Notes under the pieces: generated by a model
What the model saw: only the letters and a program-made list of their open reading frames with translations
What the model was told of the DNA's origin: nothing
Database searches by the model: none
Assembly: GCA_902806295.1 (NCBI GenBank)
Contig: CADCWB010000039.1
Location: forward strand, 1-22,515
Reading direction: 5' to 3'
From: an uncultured Sphingomonas sp.
GTDB lineage: Bacteria > Pseudomonadota > Alphaproteobacteria > Sphingomonadales > Sphingomonadaceae
DNA length: 22,515 bases
Made by a program: the position numbers and the translations under genes
In this document: positions 1-8,064 of the stretch, one piece after another
Layout: the number at the start of each line of letters is the position of its first letter
How positions within the stretch are numbered: the first letter of the stretch is position 1

Positions 1-1
1 C

Positions 2-763
2 CCGGAAGCGAGCGCGACTTTTTCGCCGCTGGTGTTCGGCCTCAGTTCGATTGCGGTAGTCTATACCAGCCTGGGCGCACTGGTGCAGCGCGACATGAAG
101 AAGCTGATCGCTTATTCGTCGGTCGCGCACATGGCGTTCGTCACCTTCGGCCTGTTCGCCTTCAATCGGCAGGGGATCGAAGGCGCGTTGGTCGTGATGC
201 TGAGCCACGGGCTGGTGTCGGGCGCGCTGTTCCTGTGCGTCGGCGTCATCTACGACCGGATGCACACCCGAGAGATCGCTCAATACGGCGGCTTGGCGAA
301 CAACATGCCGGGCTATGCCGTGCTGTTCCTGCTGTTCACCATGGCGGCGGTCGGTCTGCCGGGGACCAGCGGCTTCGTTGGCGAGTTCCTGAGCATGATG
401 GGCACCTACCAGGTCTCCACCTGGGGCGCGATCTTCGCCACGACGGGGATCATCCTCGGCGCGGCCTACATGCTCTACCTATACTGGCGCATCGCCTATG
501 GCGCGGCGCGGACTGACGAGGCCAAGGCGATGGGCGACCTTAACGGGCGTGAATGGGCGCTGCTCGCCCCCATCGCTGCCGTGGTGCTGTGGATGGGTGT
601 CTACCCGGAAAGTTTCATGGCCCCGATGCGGGACGACGTCGGTCGCCTGCTGACCCGGATCGAGCGCGCGAAGCCCGCTGGGGATAGCCGTCCGACCGCT
701 GGCAGCCCAGCGCCGGTGAGCGCGCGTCAAGCCGAACATGGCGGCGCGGAGGCTGCTCACTGA
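2..763 (+). CDS. nuoM: NADH-quinone oxidoreductase subunit M, C-terminal part (5' truncated by window edge)
   Basis: This is the C-terminal half of NuoM, one of the antiporter-like proton-pumping subunits of the membrane arm of respiratory complex I. The frame is open from base 2, so the true start lies to the left; the GTG at 32 is an internal valine. The family motif DMKKLIAYSSVAHM (from about base 92) carries the lysine pair of the central proton channel. GTSGFVGEFL (from about 361) carries the conserved glutamate of a late transmembrane helix. Several hydrophobic helices follow, then a polar Ala/Pro-rich tail of roughly 40 residues before the stop. The TGA stop overlaps the nuoN ATG by one base (TGATG), which suggests coupled translation. 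No frame damage is seen. Confidence 0.97.
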   Translation, partial: PEASATFSPLVFGLSSIAVVYTSLGALVQRDMKKLIAYSSVAHMAFVTFGLFAFNRQGIEGALVVMLSHGLVSGALFLCVGVIYDRMHTREIAQYGGLANNMPGYAVLFLLFTMAAVGLPGTSGFVGEFLSMMGTYQVSTWGAIFATTGIILGAAYMLYLYWRIAYGAARTDEAKAMGDLNGREWALLAPIAAVVLWMGVYPESFMAPMRDDVGRLLTRIERAKPAGDSRPTAGSPAPVSARQAEHGGAEAAH

Positions 764-2193
764 TGCTCTATCTCGCCCCCATCCTGCCCGAAGTGATTAT
801 CGGCCTGGCCGCCATTATCCTGATGTTGGTTGCGGCGTTCGCCCGGCGCGGGTCTGTCATTACTCACTGGGGTTCGATCGCCGCCCTGCTCGCCGCCTGC
901 GTCGCATTGATCGGCGCACCGCAGGAAAGCGGGCTGGTGTTCGGCGGGATGTTCGCGGCGGACGGCTTCGCGGCCTTCGGCAAGCTCATCATCTTCCTGT
1001 CAGCAGCCGTTGCGATCGTCATGGCGCACGGCTGGTTCGACCGCGATTTCGAACATGGCGGCGAGTATCCGGTGCTGATTCTCCTCTCCAGCGTCGGCGC
1101 GGCGGTGATGGTCAGCGCGACCGATCTGATGATGCTCTATGTCGGACTTGAGCTGCAGAGCCTGTCCGCCTACGTGCTCGCCTCCTACCGCCGGCATGAC
1201 GAGCGTTCGGCCGAGGCGGGACTGAAGTATTTCGTCCTGGGCGGGCTGGCGTCCGGCATTCTGCTCTACGGCATCTCGCTGCTGTACGGATTCACCGGCA
1301 CGACCTTGTTCAGTGGAATCTCGGCCGCTTTCGCAGGGGAAAGTGCGGGCTCGTTTGGGCTGATTTTCGGCCTGGTGTTCACGCTCGCCGGCATTGCTTT
1401 CAAGATCGCGGCGGTGCCGTTTCATATGTGGACCCCGGACGTATATGAGGGCGCGCCAACGCCCGTGACCGCCTTCTTCGCCTCGGGGCCGAAGATCGCC
1501 GCGGTGCTGCTCGGCACCCGCGTCTGCCTGGAAGCGCTCGGACCGGCGACCGATGCCTGGCGGCAGATCGTCATCTTCGCCGCCCTGGCGTCGATCGTTC
1601 TCGGTGCCGTGGCCGCCTATGGGCAGACGAACATCAAGCGTCTGCTAGCCTATTCCTCGATCAACAATGTCGGCTTTGCGCTGGTCGGTCTGGCGGCCGG
1701 TGGGCAGGGCGGAGCGCAAGCGGTGCTGTTCTACTCGCTGGTCTATGTCGTGATGACCTTGGGCGCCTTTTTGTGCGTCATGCGGATGCGCGACGTGGAT
1801 GGCCGCCCGGTCGAGAGCCTCGCATCCTTGAGCGGCCTGTCACAGACGAGGCCGCTGCTGGCTCTTGCGCTGGCGATGTTCATGTTCAGCCTGGCCGGCA
1901 TTCCACCGCTGTTCGGCTTCTGGCCCAAGCTGATGGTGTTCAACGCCGCGGTCGACGCCGGTCTACAGCTGCTCGCGCTCGCGGCCGCGGCGCTGACGGT
2001 CATCGGAGCCTATTACTACCTCAAGGTCGTCAAGATCATGTATTTCGACGACCCGGCCGAGCCCTTCGTGCGGGCGCGCGCACCGGTTGAGACGGCCCTG
2101 ATCGCTGCCTGCGCGATCTTCATCAGCCCACTCGGTTACCTGCTGATCCAGCCGATCAGTCGCCTGGCCGCCAATGCTGCGAGCGTGTTCTGA
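763..2193 (+). CDS. nuoN: NADH-quinone oxidoreductase subunit N
   Basis: NuoN is the third antiporter-like subunit (Proton_antipo_M family) of complex I in the inner membrane and takes part in proton translocation. The 476-residue protein has the usual family length and is almost entirely hydrophobic helices. Recognisable blocks are LKYFVLGGLASGILLYGISL, then FKIAAVPFHMWTPDVYEGAP (about residue 213, with the channel lysine and the conserved PFHMW stretch), then NIKRLLAYSSINNVGFAL, and SLAGIPPLFGFWPK nearer the C terminus. The ATG overlaps the nuoM stop by one base, so it is the last nuo gene of the operon. Its stop codon lies inside the apparent start region of birA. Confidence 0.97.
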   Translation: MLYLAPILPEVIIGLAAIILMLVAAFARRGSVITHWGSIAALLAACVALIGAPQESGLVFGGMFAADGFAAFGKLIIFLSAAVAIVMAHGWFDRDFEHGGEYPVLILLSSVGAAVMVSATDLMMLYVGLELQSLSAYVLASYRRHDERSAEAGLKYFVLGGLASGILLYGISLLYGFTGTTLFSGISAAFAGESAGSFGLIFGLVFTLAGIAFKIAAVPFHMWTPDVYEGAPTPVTAFFASGPKIAAVLLGTRVCLEALGPATDAWRQIVIFAALASIVLGAVAAYGQTNIKRLLAYSSINNVGFALVGLAAGGQGGAQAVLFYSLVYVVMTLGAFLCVMRMRDVDGRPVESLASLSGLSQTRPLLALALAMFMFSLAGIPPLFGFWPKLMVFNAAVDAGLQLLALAAAALTVIGAYYYLKVVKIMYFDDPAEPFVRARAPVETALIAACAIFISPLGYLLIQPISRLAANAASVF

Positions 2194-2885
2194 GTCGCCT
2201 GCGGTTCGTTGAGCGGACCGGTTCCACCAACAGCGACCTGCTCGGCGCGCAGGATGCGGGTGAAGGCGAGTGGCTGATTGCTCGTTGCCAGGAGCAGGGG
2301 CGGGGCCGCCAGGGCCGCGCCTGGACGAGCCCGACCGGTAACTTCCACGGTTCGACCACCATCCAATTGCGTCCGACCGATCCCCCGGCGCCAAGCCTGG
2401 CGCTGGTCTGCGGCGTGGCGCTGATCCGCGCTGTCGAGGCAGCGGCGCCTGCGACTGGGCTGATACTGAAATGGCCCAATGACCTGCTGCTTGGGTCCGG
2501 CAAGCTGGCCGGCATCCTGCTGGAGCGGGCAGGCGAGCGCGTCGTCGCTGGCTTTGGGGTTAACTTGCAGAGCGCGCCCGATCTGGCGGACCGACCCGCC
2601 GCTGCCTTGTCCTCGGTCGCACTCGTCAGCCCAGACGCATTCGCTCCGTTGCTCGCCGCCGCCTTTGCACGGGAGCTGGAGCGCTGGCGCACCGATCTCC
2701 CGGCACTCACCGCCTTGTGGCTGGAGAGCGCGCATAAGGTGGGTTCACGCTTGACCGTCCATGCTGGGCCCGATGAGCAGCTTGACGGAAGCTTCGCCGG
2801 CTTGGCTGAGGACGGCGCCCTCAAGCTTCAACTGGCCTCGGGCGAACTCCGGCTGATCCGCGCCGCCGACGTCAGCCTCGCCTGA
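2190..2885 (+). CDS. birA: Biotin--[acetyl-CoA-carboxylase] ligase (start probably CTG)
   Basis: This enzyme makes biotinyl-AMP and transfers biotin to the carrier protein of acetyl-CoA carboxylase and related enzymes. Reading from 2190 gives 231 residues, the size of a monofunctional ligase with no N-terminal DNA-binding domain. Visible motifs are ERTGSTNSDLL (about residues 8-18), QGRGRQGRAWTS (about 36-47, the biotinyl-AMP binding loop), KWPNDLLLGSGKLAGILLE (about 94-112, with the catalytic lysine) and a C-terminal SH3-like domain. The conserved N terminus lies upstream of the first conventional in-frame start, a TTG at 2367, and I read no ATG, GTG or TTG in frame before it. CTG at 2190 forms a CTGA overlap with the nuoN stop, like an ATGA junction with one base changed. 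CTG at 2199 is the other option. Function is secure; the start is inferred. Confidence 0.88.
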   Translation: MSRLRFVERTGSTNSDLLGAQDAGEGEWLIARCQEQGRGRQGRAWTSPTGNFHGSTTIQLRPTDPPAPSLALVCGVALIRAVEAAAPATGLILKWPNDLLLGSGKLAGILLERAGERVVAGFGVNLQSAPDLADRPAAALSSVALVSPDAFAPLLAAAFARELERWRTDLPALTALWLESAHKVGSRLTVHAGPDEQLDGSFAGLAEDGALKLQLASGELRLIRAADVSLA

Positions 2886-2932
2886 TGCGGGGCCGCCTCG
2901 CCAAAGCGACCGGCCTTCGCTAGGCAGCCGCC

Positions 2933-3721
2933 ATGTTGCTCGCCATAGATGCCGGAAATACCAACCTCGTCTTCGCGCTGGTCGCCGGGGACGGGGAGAT
3001 CCGCGCGCGCTGGCGGATCGCGACCGACCCGCGTCGCACCGCCGATCAATATGCCGTTTGGCTGCACCAGCTGCTTGAACTGGAAGGCTATGGCCGCGGC
3101 GACGTGTCCGGCGTGATCATCGGCACGGTGGTCCCACGTGCGCTGCACAACCTCCAGGTGCTCAGCGAGAAGTATTTCAAGCAGCAGCCGATGATCGCCG
3201 GTCAAGGCGTGGCCGCGTGGCCGATCCGCCTCGATGTCGACGAACCGCACAACGTTGGCGCCGACCGGGCGCTGAACTCCATCGCCGCCCATGCCAAATA
3301 TGCCGGCGACCTGATCGTGATCGACTTCGGCACAGCGACGACTTTCGACGTCGTCGACGGCGACGGGGCTTACAAGGGCGGCATCATTGCGCCCGGCATC
3401 AACCTTAGCCTGGACGCGCTGGTCACGGCCGCCGCGAAGTTGCCGCGCATCGCGATCGAAGCACCCGAAGCCAACATGAGCGTGATCGGGCGAACCACCC
3501 AGAGCCAGATGCTAAGCGGGATCTACTGGGGCTATGTCGCGATGCTCGAGGGACTGACCGACCGCGTCAAAGCGGAGATCGGCCGCCCGACCACGGTGAT
3601 CGCGACCGGCGGCCTCGCGACGCTATTTCAGCAACACACCGGCGTGTTCGATGCGATAGAGCCCGATCTTACCGTAAGGGGCCTGGCGCTGCTTCATCAG
3701 CGGAGCCTTTCGGCGGCGTGA
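2933..3721 (+). CDS. coaX: Type III pantothenate kinase
   Basis: CoaX phosphorylates pantothenate with ATP, the first committed step of coenzyme A synthesis, in the cytoplasm. The 262-residue length fits the family. The ASKHA-fold motifs are present: DAGNTN at residues 6-11 (phosphate 1), GADRALN from residue 109 with Asp111 as the expected catalytic base, DFGTATTFDVV from residue 131 (phosphate 2), and KGGIIAPGI after it. The ATG start puts DAGNT right at the N terminus, as in homologues. It lies 47 bases after birA and 58 before rnj on the same strand, probably one transcript. The birA-coaX-rnj order is, from memory, common in alphaproteobacteria. Confidence 0.96.
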   Translation: MLLAIDAGNTNLVFALVAGDGEIRARWRIATDPRRTADQYAVWLHQLLELEGYGRGDVSGVIIGTVVPRALHNLQVLSEKYFKQQPMIAGQGVAAWPIRLDVDEPHNVGADRALNSIAAHAKYAGDLIVIDFGTATTFDVVDGDGAYKGGIIAPGINLSLDALVTAAAKLPRIAIEAPEANMSVIGRTTQSQMLSGIYWGYVAMLEGLTDRVKAEIGRPTTVIATGGLATLFQQHTGVFDAIEPDLTVRGLALLHQRSLSAA

Positions 3722-3769
3722 GCGTCAACGCAGAACACAGGGCAGCGATCGTGCGCGGCCGAAACAGAC

Positions 3770-3773
3770 AGGA
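3770..3773 (+). promoter_or_regulatory. Ribosome binding site for rnj
   Basis: AGGA lies 6 bases before the GTG at 3780. It supports that GTG as the rnj start, which matters because there is no ATG at the expected N terminus. Confidence 0.55.
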
Positions 3774-3779
3774 CGATAA

Positions 3780-5414
3780 GTGACACCAGGCAACGAATTG
3801 CTTTTCCTTGCGCTCGGCGGGTCCGGCGAGATCGGGATGAACGTCAATCTCTATGGCTCCCAGGGCAAATGGCTCATGGTGGATTGCGGAATGACCTTCG
3901 GGGACAATGATTACCCCGGGATCGATCTCATCTTGCCCGACCTGGAGTTTATCGAGAAACGCCGCCGTGACCTGGTCGGACTGGTGCTGACCCACGGGCA
4001 CGAGGATCATATCGGCGCCATTCCCTACCTGGCGGCGGACCTTGGGGTTCCTCTCTACGCTACTCCCTTCACCGCCGGGCTGATCGCCCACAAGCTGGAG
4101 GAGGAGGGGCTGACCGGGCAAGTCAAGGTGAAGCTGATCCAGCCCGGCGACGTGCTGGAGCTCGGTCCGTTCACCGTGACGCCCGTGCCGCTGGCGCACT
4201 CCATTCCGGAGGCTAACGCGCTGGTCATCGAGACCCGCTTCGGCCGGATCTTTCACACTGGCGACTGGAAGCTCGATCGAACGCCAGTGCTTGGCAATCC
4301 GACCTCGCCCGAGGCGCTGACGGCGATCGGGGACAAGGGCGTGCTGGCGATGATCTGCGATTCCACCAACGCCTTTACCGAGCAGGAGTCGGGGTCGGAG
4401 GCGGAGGTCTACCCCGGATTGCTGAAGGTGGTGACCGAAGCACCGGGCCGCGTGCTCGTGACCACCTTCGCGTCCAATGCAGCCCGGCTCCATACCATCG
4501 GCAAGGTTGCCGAAGAATCCGGCCGCCGCATCGCGGTCGCTGGACGATCGATCGAGCGCTATATCAAGGTCGCCAAGGCCACCGGCTACCTGCGCGATTT
4601 TCCGGAAACCGTGCGCTATGACGAAGCAATGCGGATGCCGCGGCGCGAACTGCTCATCCTGGCAACCGGCGGGCAGGGTGAGCCGCGAGCCGCGCTGGGG
4701 CGCATTGCCAGCGGGCAGCACGAACTGAAGCTCGGCGAAGGTGACACGGTGGTCTTCTCCTCGCGCCAGATCCCCGGCAACGAGGTGGCGGTCGGACGAG
4801 TGATGAACGAGCTTGCGGTGCTTGGCGTGCGGACTGTCACTGAGCGGCAGGCGCACGTCCATGTTTCCGGCCACCCAGGCCGGCCCGAGCTGGTCCAGAT
4901 GTATCACTGGATCCGGCCCGAACTGCTGATCCCGGTCCACGGCGAGCGGCGTCACATGCTGGAACAGGCGCGCCTCGGGCTCGACAACGGCGTGCCGGCC
5001 GCGCTGGTGCAGGAGAATGGCGACCTCATCCGGCTGGCGCCCGGCGCGCCGAAGAAGCTCGGCGAGGAGCGGGTCGGCCGGTTGGTGCTGGACGGGGACG
5101 TCATCCTCACGGCGGACGGGTCGACCATGAACGAGCGGCGCAAGCTGGCTTACCAGGGAATGATCGCGGTCAGCCTGGCCGTGGACGGGCGCGGCAAGCT
5201 GCTGGGCAAGCCGGTCGTTCGGCCAGTTGGAGTGCCGGTCGAGGCCGACCGCGAGGACTTCATCCGCGATGCGGTGGATCTCGCCGCTCGCGCGGTCCAG
5301 CCGGGGCTGTCCGCCGACAAGTTGCATGAAACCATCCGTCTGGCCGTGCGACGCTGCGCAACGCTGTGGACCGGCAAGAAACCGATCGTGGAAGTGCTGG
5401 TTGTAAGGCCGTGA
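3780..5414 (+). CDS. rnj: Ribonuclease J
   Basis: RNase J is a metallo-beta-lactamase/beta-CASP enzyme with endonuclease and 5'-3' exonuclease activity in mRNA decay and rRNA maturation. The protein is 544 residues with a GTG start, the usual size. The zinc ligands are visible: His72, His74, Asp76 and His77 in THGHEDH, His140 in PLAHSIPEA, and Asp162 in HTGDWK. The beta-CASP histidines appear in HVSGHPG (about 361-367) and PVHGERRHM (His387). The C-terminal domain ends with KKPIVEVLVVRP. The stop overlaps the start of the next gene in a GTGA arrangement. The very long open frame on the opposite strand (3669-5327) is a GC-rich shadow of this gene. Confidence 0.96.
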   Translation: MTPGNELLFLALGGSGEIGMNVNLYGSQGKWLMVDCGMTFGDNDYPGIDLILPDLEFIEKRRRDLVGLVLTHGHEDHIGAIPYLAADLGVPLYATPFTAGLIAHKLEEEGLTGQVKVKLIQPGDVLELGPFTVTPVPLAHSIPEANALVIETRFGRIFHTGDWKLDRTPVLGNPTSPEALTAIGDKGVLAMICDSTNAFTEQESGSEAEVYPGLLKVVTEAPGRVLVTTFASNAARLHTIGKVAEESGRRIAVAGRSIERYIKVAKATGYLRDFPETVRYDEAMRMPRRELLILATGGQGEPRAALGRIASGQHELKLGEGDTVVFSSRQIPGNEVAVGRVMNELAVLGVRTVTERQAHVHVSGHPGRPELVQMYHWIRPELLIPVHGERRHMLEQARLGLDNGVPAALVQENGDLIRLAPGAPKKLGEERVGRLVLDGDVILTADGSTMNERRKLAYQGMIAVSLAVDGRGKLLGKPVVRPVGVPVEADREDFIRDAVDLAARAVQPGLSADKLHETIRLAVRRCATLWTGKKPIVEVLVVRP

Positions 5415-5671
5415 ATTGGATCTCGGCTTTTGCGGTCTACTTCCTGTTTTTCGTCGGCTTCGCGTTCCTGCTGCTGCCGTTTGGAGTCAAGACCGACGAG
5501 GAAGTAGGCGCGGTGCGAGTAGCGGGCCAGGCAGACAGCGCGCCGCATCGCTTCGAACTCATCCCGCATCTGGTCCGGGCGGCAGTCGTCGCGGCGGTCG
5601 CCTTCGCCCTCTACTACGCCAACTATGTATTCGGCTGGATCACGGCCGAAGACCTGGACTGGTACAACTAG
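5411..5671 (+). CDS. DUF1467 family small membrane protein
   Basis: This 86-residue protein has two hydrophobic helices, one at about residues 4-24 and one at about 57-80, joined by a polar loop. It matches the alphaproteobacterial DUF1467 pattern: an N-terminal NWI, a LPFGV motif after helix 1, and a second helix near the C terminus. The function of the family is not established. The GTG at 5411 shares GTGA with the rnj stop, indicating translational coupling. An in-frame start further upstream (5366) would only add residues inside rnj with no family similarity. From memory, DUF1467 genes follow rnj in many relatives and are then followed by proS, which is not here. Confidence 0.85.
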   Translation: MNWISAFAVYFLFFVGFAFLLLPFGVKTDEEVGAVRVAGQADSAPHRFELIPHLVRAAVVAAVAFALYYANYVFGWITAEDLDWYN

Positions 5672-5673
5672 CA

Positions 5674-5687
5674 CTCGGGCGACCGAG
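5674..5687. other. Short hairpin between convergent genes
   Basis: CTCGG and CCGAG form a perfect 5-bp stem around the loop GCGA, in the 28-base gap between the DUF1467 gene and the convergent coiled-coil gene. It could help end transcription in either direction, but there is no T-tract and the stem is short, so this is only a possibility. Confidence 0.25.
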
Positions 5688-5699
5688 GCGCGGCCGCCG

Positions 5700-7991
5700 T
5701 CAGCGGCGCTTCTCGATCACTTGCGTGAGGGCAGCATAGAGCTTGCCCATGTCGCTCGACATCAAGGTCACGGCCATCGGCCCCCCATCGCGCTCGCCCA
5801 TGACCCGGCGCAGCATGGCCTCGAAATCATGCACGAAGCGATTGGTGGCAGCCTGGAACTCGCCGTCCTGCTCATAGTGGGCGGAGAGCGCACGGGACTC
5901 GCTATTGCCGAGCAAACGAACGGCCCGGCGAGTGAACACGCCGCGGTCGCCCTTGAGGTAGTTGGCCCAGGCGCGGTCATCGACTTCGTCGGACAGGATC
6001 TTGCCGACGTCGATCGCCGCGGAATGCATGGAGTCGATCAGCATGGCGCTCCGCCGAGCGAAGGCTTCGCTGTCGGCTTGCTGGCTCGCGTGTTCCTTGC
6101 GTTCGATGTGGGTTTCAAGCGCCGTGGCTGTCTGCCCGATGGTAAGCAGCTGCGCCGTGAGGCGATCGGAGGCGACCCGCGCGGCCTCGACCGCGCGAGC
6201 GGCTACCGCTTCCACTTCGGACAGCTGCTCGCGGACCGTTTCCCGCACGACTTGCTCCAAGGCCACCTTCGTCTCGGCAGAGAAACGCTCCGCACTGGCC
6301 GGGATGACGGCGGCGATCGCCTCACGGGCCCGATCGGCGGCGTGCGCGGACGCTTCGCGGACCTGCACCATCGCCTGCACCAGCGCCGGAGCGGTCTCGG
6401 CCTGGAGACGTGCGGCGTCGCTTTCCGCCTGGACGATAGCGGCTGACAGAGCAGCAAGGCGCTGCTCGGCGCCGCCGACGCCGTCGTCGAGGCCGGCCAG
6501 CAGGGCAGCGAGCCGGTCCTGCTGTTGCGCCAGTCCGTCGGCCCCGCCGGCGAGCCGCTGGGACGCTTCGCCCGCAGCCTCGCGCATCCATTCGATCTCA
6601 GGTCGCGCGGCATGGACGGTAGCGAGCAGACGTTCCGCGGCTCCTTCGCTGTCGCCAAGCGCACCCGACAAGCGCTCGCCGACCTCCGAATGAAGACCGG
6701 TGAGGGAATCGCGCAGCGCCTGCGTCCGCTGGGTAAGGCTCTCAAGGGAGCCGTCACTGGAGGCAGATTGCATCGACAAGCTGTCGAGCTCGCTGCGTAC
6801 TCGGCCGATGGCGCTGGCCAACGTCGCGGCCCGTAGATCGCCTTCAGCGGCGAGGTCGACGAAGTTCTGATCGAGCTCGGCCAGGCTCCGCTCGACGCCC
6901 GCGACCAGCGCCTGACTGGCGCGTTCCTGCTCCGCGAGCCGGACGGATAGCTGATCAAGCGCTCCGCCGGCGCGCTGGATATGCGTACCGAGGGCCTGAG
7001 CCGTGTCGACACCCGCCCGGTTCATGCCGCTGGCGCTCTGCTCCACCAAGGCGGTTACGGCAGCCGACTGGACGTCGATGCCTTGCCGGATTTCAGCCAA
7101 GGCGTCAGCGGTACGCTCAAGCAGTGCGTTGACCTCGGCCGTCGCCGTCCCGGCAACCTCGCCGACGCGAACGGCGGCAGCACCGCCGGAGCTTTCGATC
7201 TGGGTCAGATGGGCGACCAGGCGCTTCGCGGCACCACCGACGCTCTCATCCGCCTCACGCGCACGAACGGTCAGCCCGTGCAGTTGCGCTTCCAGGGCGG
7301 CCGCCTGACTGCTCGCCTCCAGGCCTGACCCGCGGAGCTCCTCCGCCATTGCTCGGGCGCTAGCCTCGGCGCGGGGCAGGTCCTGCAGCAGCACGCCGAG
7401 GTCAGCCCGGGCATTCTCGGCCGTGCGGTCCAACGTCAAGCCGTGCCGTGCGAGCGCTTCCGCACCGCCTTCGAGCTCACGCGTCACGCCCCCGAGCCGA
7501 TGGGTGGTCTCATCGCCTAGACGCATCATCCGCTCGGCCATCGCTGATAGGGCGGACTGTTCCTCGTCGATGCGCTGCCGCAGAATTCCGAGCAGGGCTT
7601 CGAGGCCCCGCGCTTCCGTTTGCATCACCTGCACCGAGTGGGTGAAGCGCTCGGCCTCCCGGCGGCGGGTGCGGCCGAACAGCAGCCAGCCGAGCCCCAG
7701 CAGCGCGAGCGGACCGGCCGCCACCGCAAGCCAATGCGCAACCACGGGAGCAGTGATCGACTGGCTACCCAAGGAGCTTCCGGCCGACCAGGCGACGAAG
7801 CCGATCCACAGCAACGCCAAGATGCTGAGCGACCAGCCGAGCACCTGCCGGCCCCCGACGCCAGGCTCTGCGCCTGCCGGTGCTACCTCAGACGCTTCGT
7901 AAGCGTAGCTTTCGTCCGGACCAAAGGCCTCGGCAGAGGTGAGCTCTAGGGGCTGCAGCGCTTCTTGGGCGCGGTGGGGCTGAGCGTTCAT
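5700..7991 (-). CDS. TipN-like membrane-anchored coiled-coil protein (putative polarity factor)
   Basis: This 763-residue protein has an acidic N-terminal segment, two transmembrane helices (about residues 50-70 and 84-106), a basic stop-transfer (GRTRRREAERF), and then about 500 residues of Ala/Glu/Gln/Arg-rich helix with heptad-like character, expected to be a long coiled coil. The last 120 residues form a compact, better conserved looking domain (SAAIDVGKILSDEVDDRAW, YLKGDRGVFTRRAVRLL, MSSDMGKLYAALTQVIEKRR). This architecture and the C-terminal wording match, from memory, TipN, the Caulobacter new-pole landmark protein. If so it marks a cell pole and recruits division and flagellar factors. 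The ATG at 7991 has no obvious Shine-Dalgarno sequence. The gene is convergent with DUF1467 and divergent from the next gene, with a 73-base gap. The alternative is another membrane-anchored apolipoprotein-like coiled-coil protein. Confidence 0.62.
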   Translation of the reverse strand: MNAQPHRAQEALQPLELTSAEAFGPDESYAYEASEVAPAGAEPGVGGRQVLGWSLSILALLWIGFVAWSAGSSLGSQSITAPVVAHWLAVAAGPLALLGLGWLLFGRTRRREAERFTHSVQVMQTEARGLEALLGILRQRIDEEQSALSAMAERMMRLGDETTHRLGGVTRELEGGAEALARHGLTLDRTAENARADLGVLLQDLPRAEASARAMAEELRGSGLEASSQAAALEAQLHGLTVRAREADESVGGAAKRLVAHLTQIESSGGAAAVRVGEVAGTATAEVNALLERTADALAEIRQGIDVQSAAVTALVEQSASGMNRAGVDTAQALGTHIQRAGGALDQLSVRLAEQERASQALVAGVERSLAELDQNFVDLAAEGDLRAATLASAIGRVRSELDSLSMQSASSDGSLESLTQRTQALRDSLTGLHSEVGERLSGALGDSEGAAERLLATVHAARPEIEWMREAAGEASQRLAGGADGLAQQQDRLAALLAGLDDGVGGAEQRLAALSAAIVQAESDAARLQAETAPALVQAMVQVREASAHAADRAREAIAAVIPASAERFSAETKVALEQVVRETVREQLSEVEAVAARAVEAARVASDRLTAQLLTIGQTATALETHIERKEHASQQADSEAFARRSAMLIDSMHSAAIDVGKILSDEVDDRAWANYLKGDRGVFTRRAVRLLGNSESRALSAHYEQDGEFQAATNRFVHDFEAMLRRVMGERDGGPMAVTLMSSDMGKLYAALTQVIEKRR

Positions 7992-8046
7992 ACGGGGGAG
8001 TTTACCATCTTTGCCCGCCAGCGGAAGCGTGCAAGAGAGCGGGCGC

Positions 8047-8058
8047 GGAGGGGAGGGG
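8047..8058 (+). promoter_or_regulatory. Strong Shine-Dalgarno deciding the start at 8065
   Basis: The purine run GGAGGGGAGGGG ends 6 bases before ATG 8065. It argues for that start over the in-frame start at 8011, which would add 18 low-complexity residues. Confidence 0.65.
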
Positions 8059-8064
8059 ATTTCG

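Noticed and set aside
2367..2885. A short birA starting at TTG 2367.
   Set aside because: It would remove the essential GSTN and GRGRxGR biotin/ATP-binding motifs, which are encoded in frame just upstream.
3669..5327. A 552-codon open frame on the minus strand opposite rnj.
   Set aside because: GC-rich shadow of RNase J: composition is rich in His/Asp/Gln/Arg, no known domain is visible, and the + strand frame has full catalytic motifs.
5625..6693. Long + strand open frames (to 6446 and 5962-6693) opposite the coiled-coil gene.
   Set aside because: Ala/Ser/Arg-rich shadow translations of a repetitive GC-rich gene; the minus frame has clear transmembrane and C-terminal domain structure.
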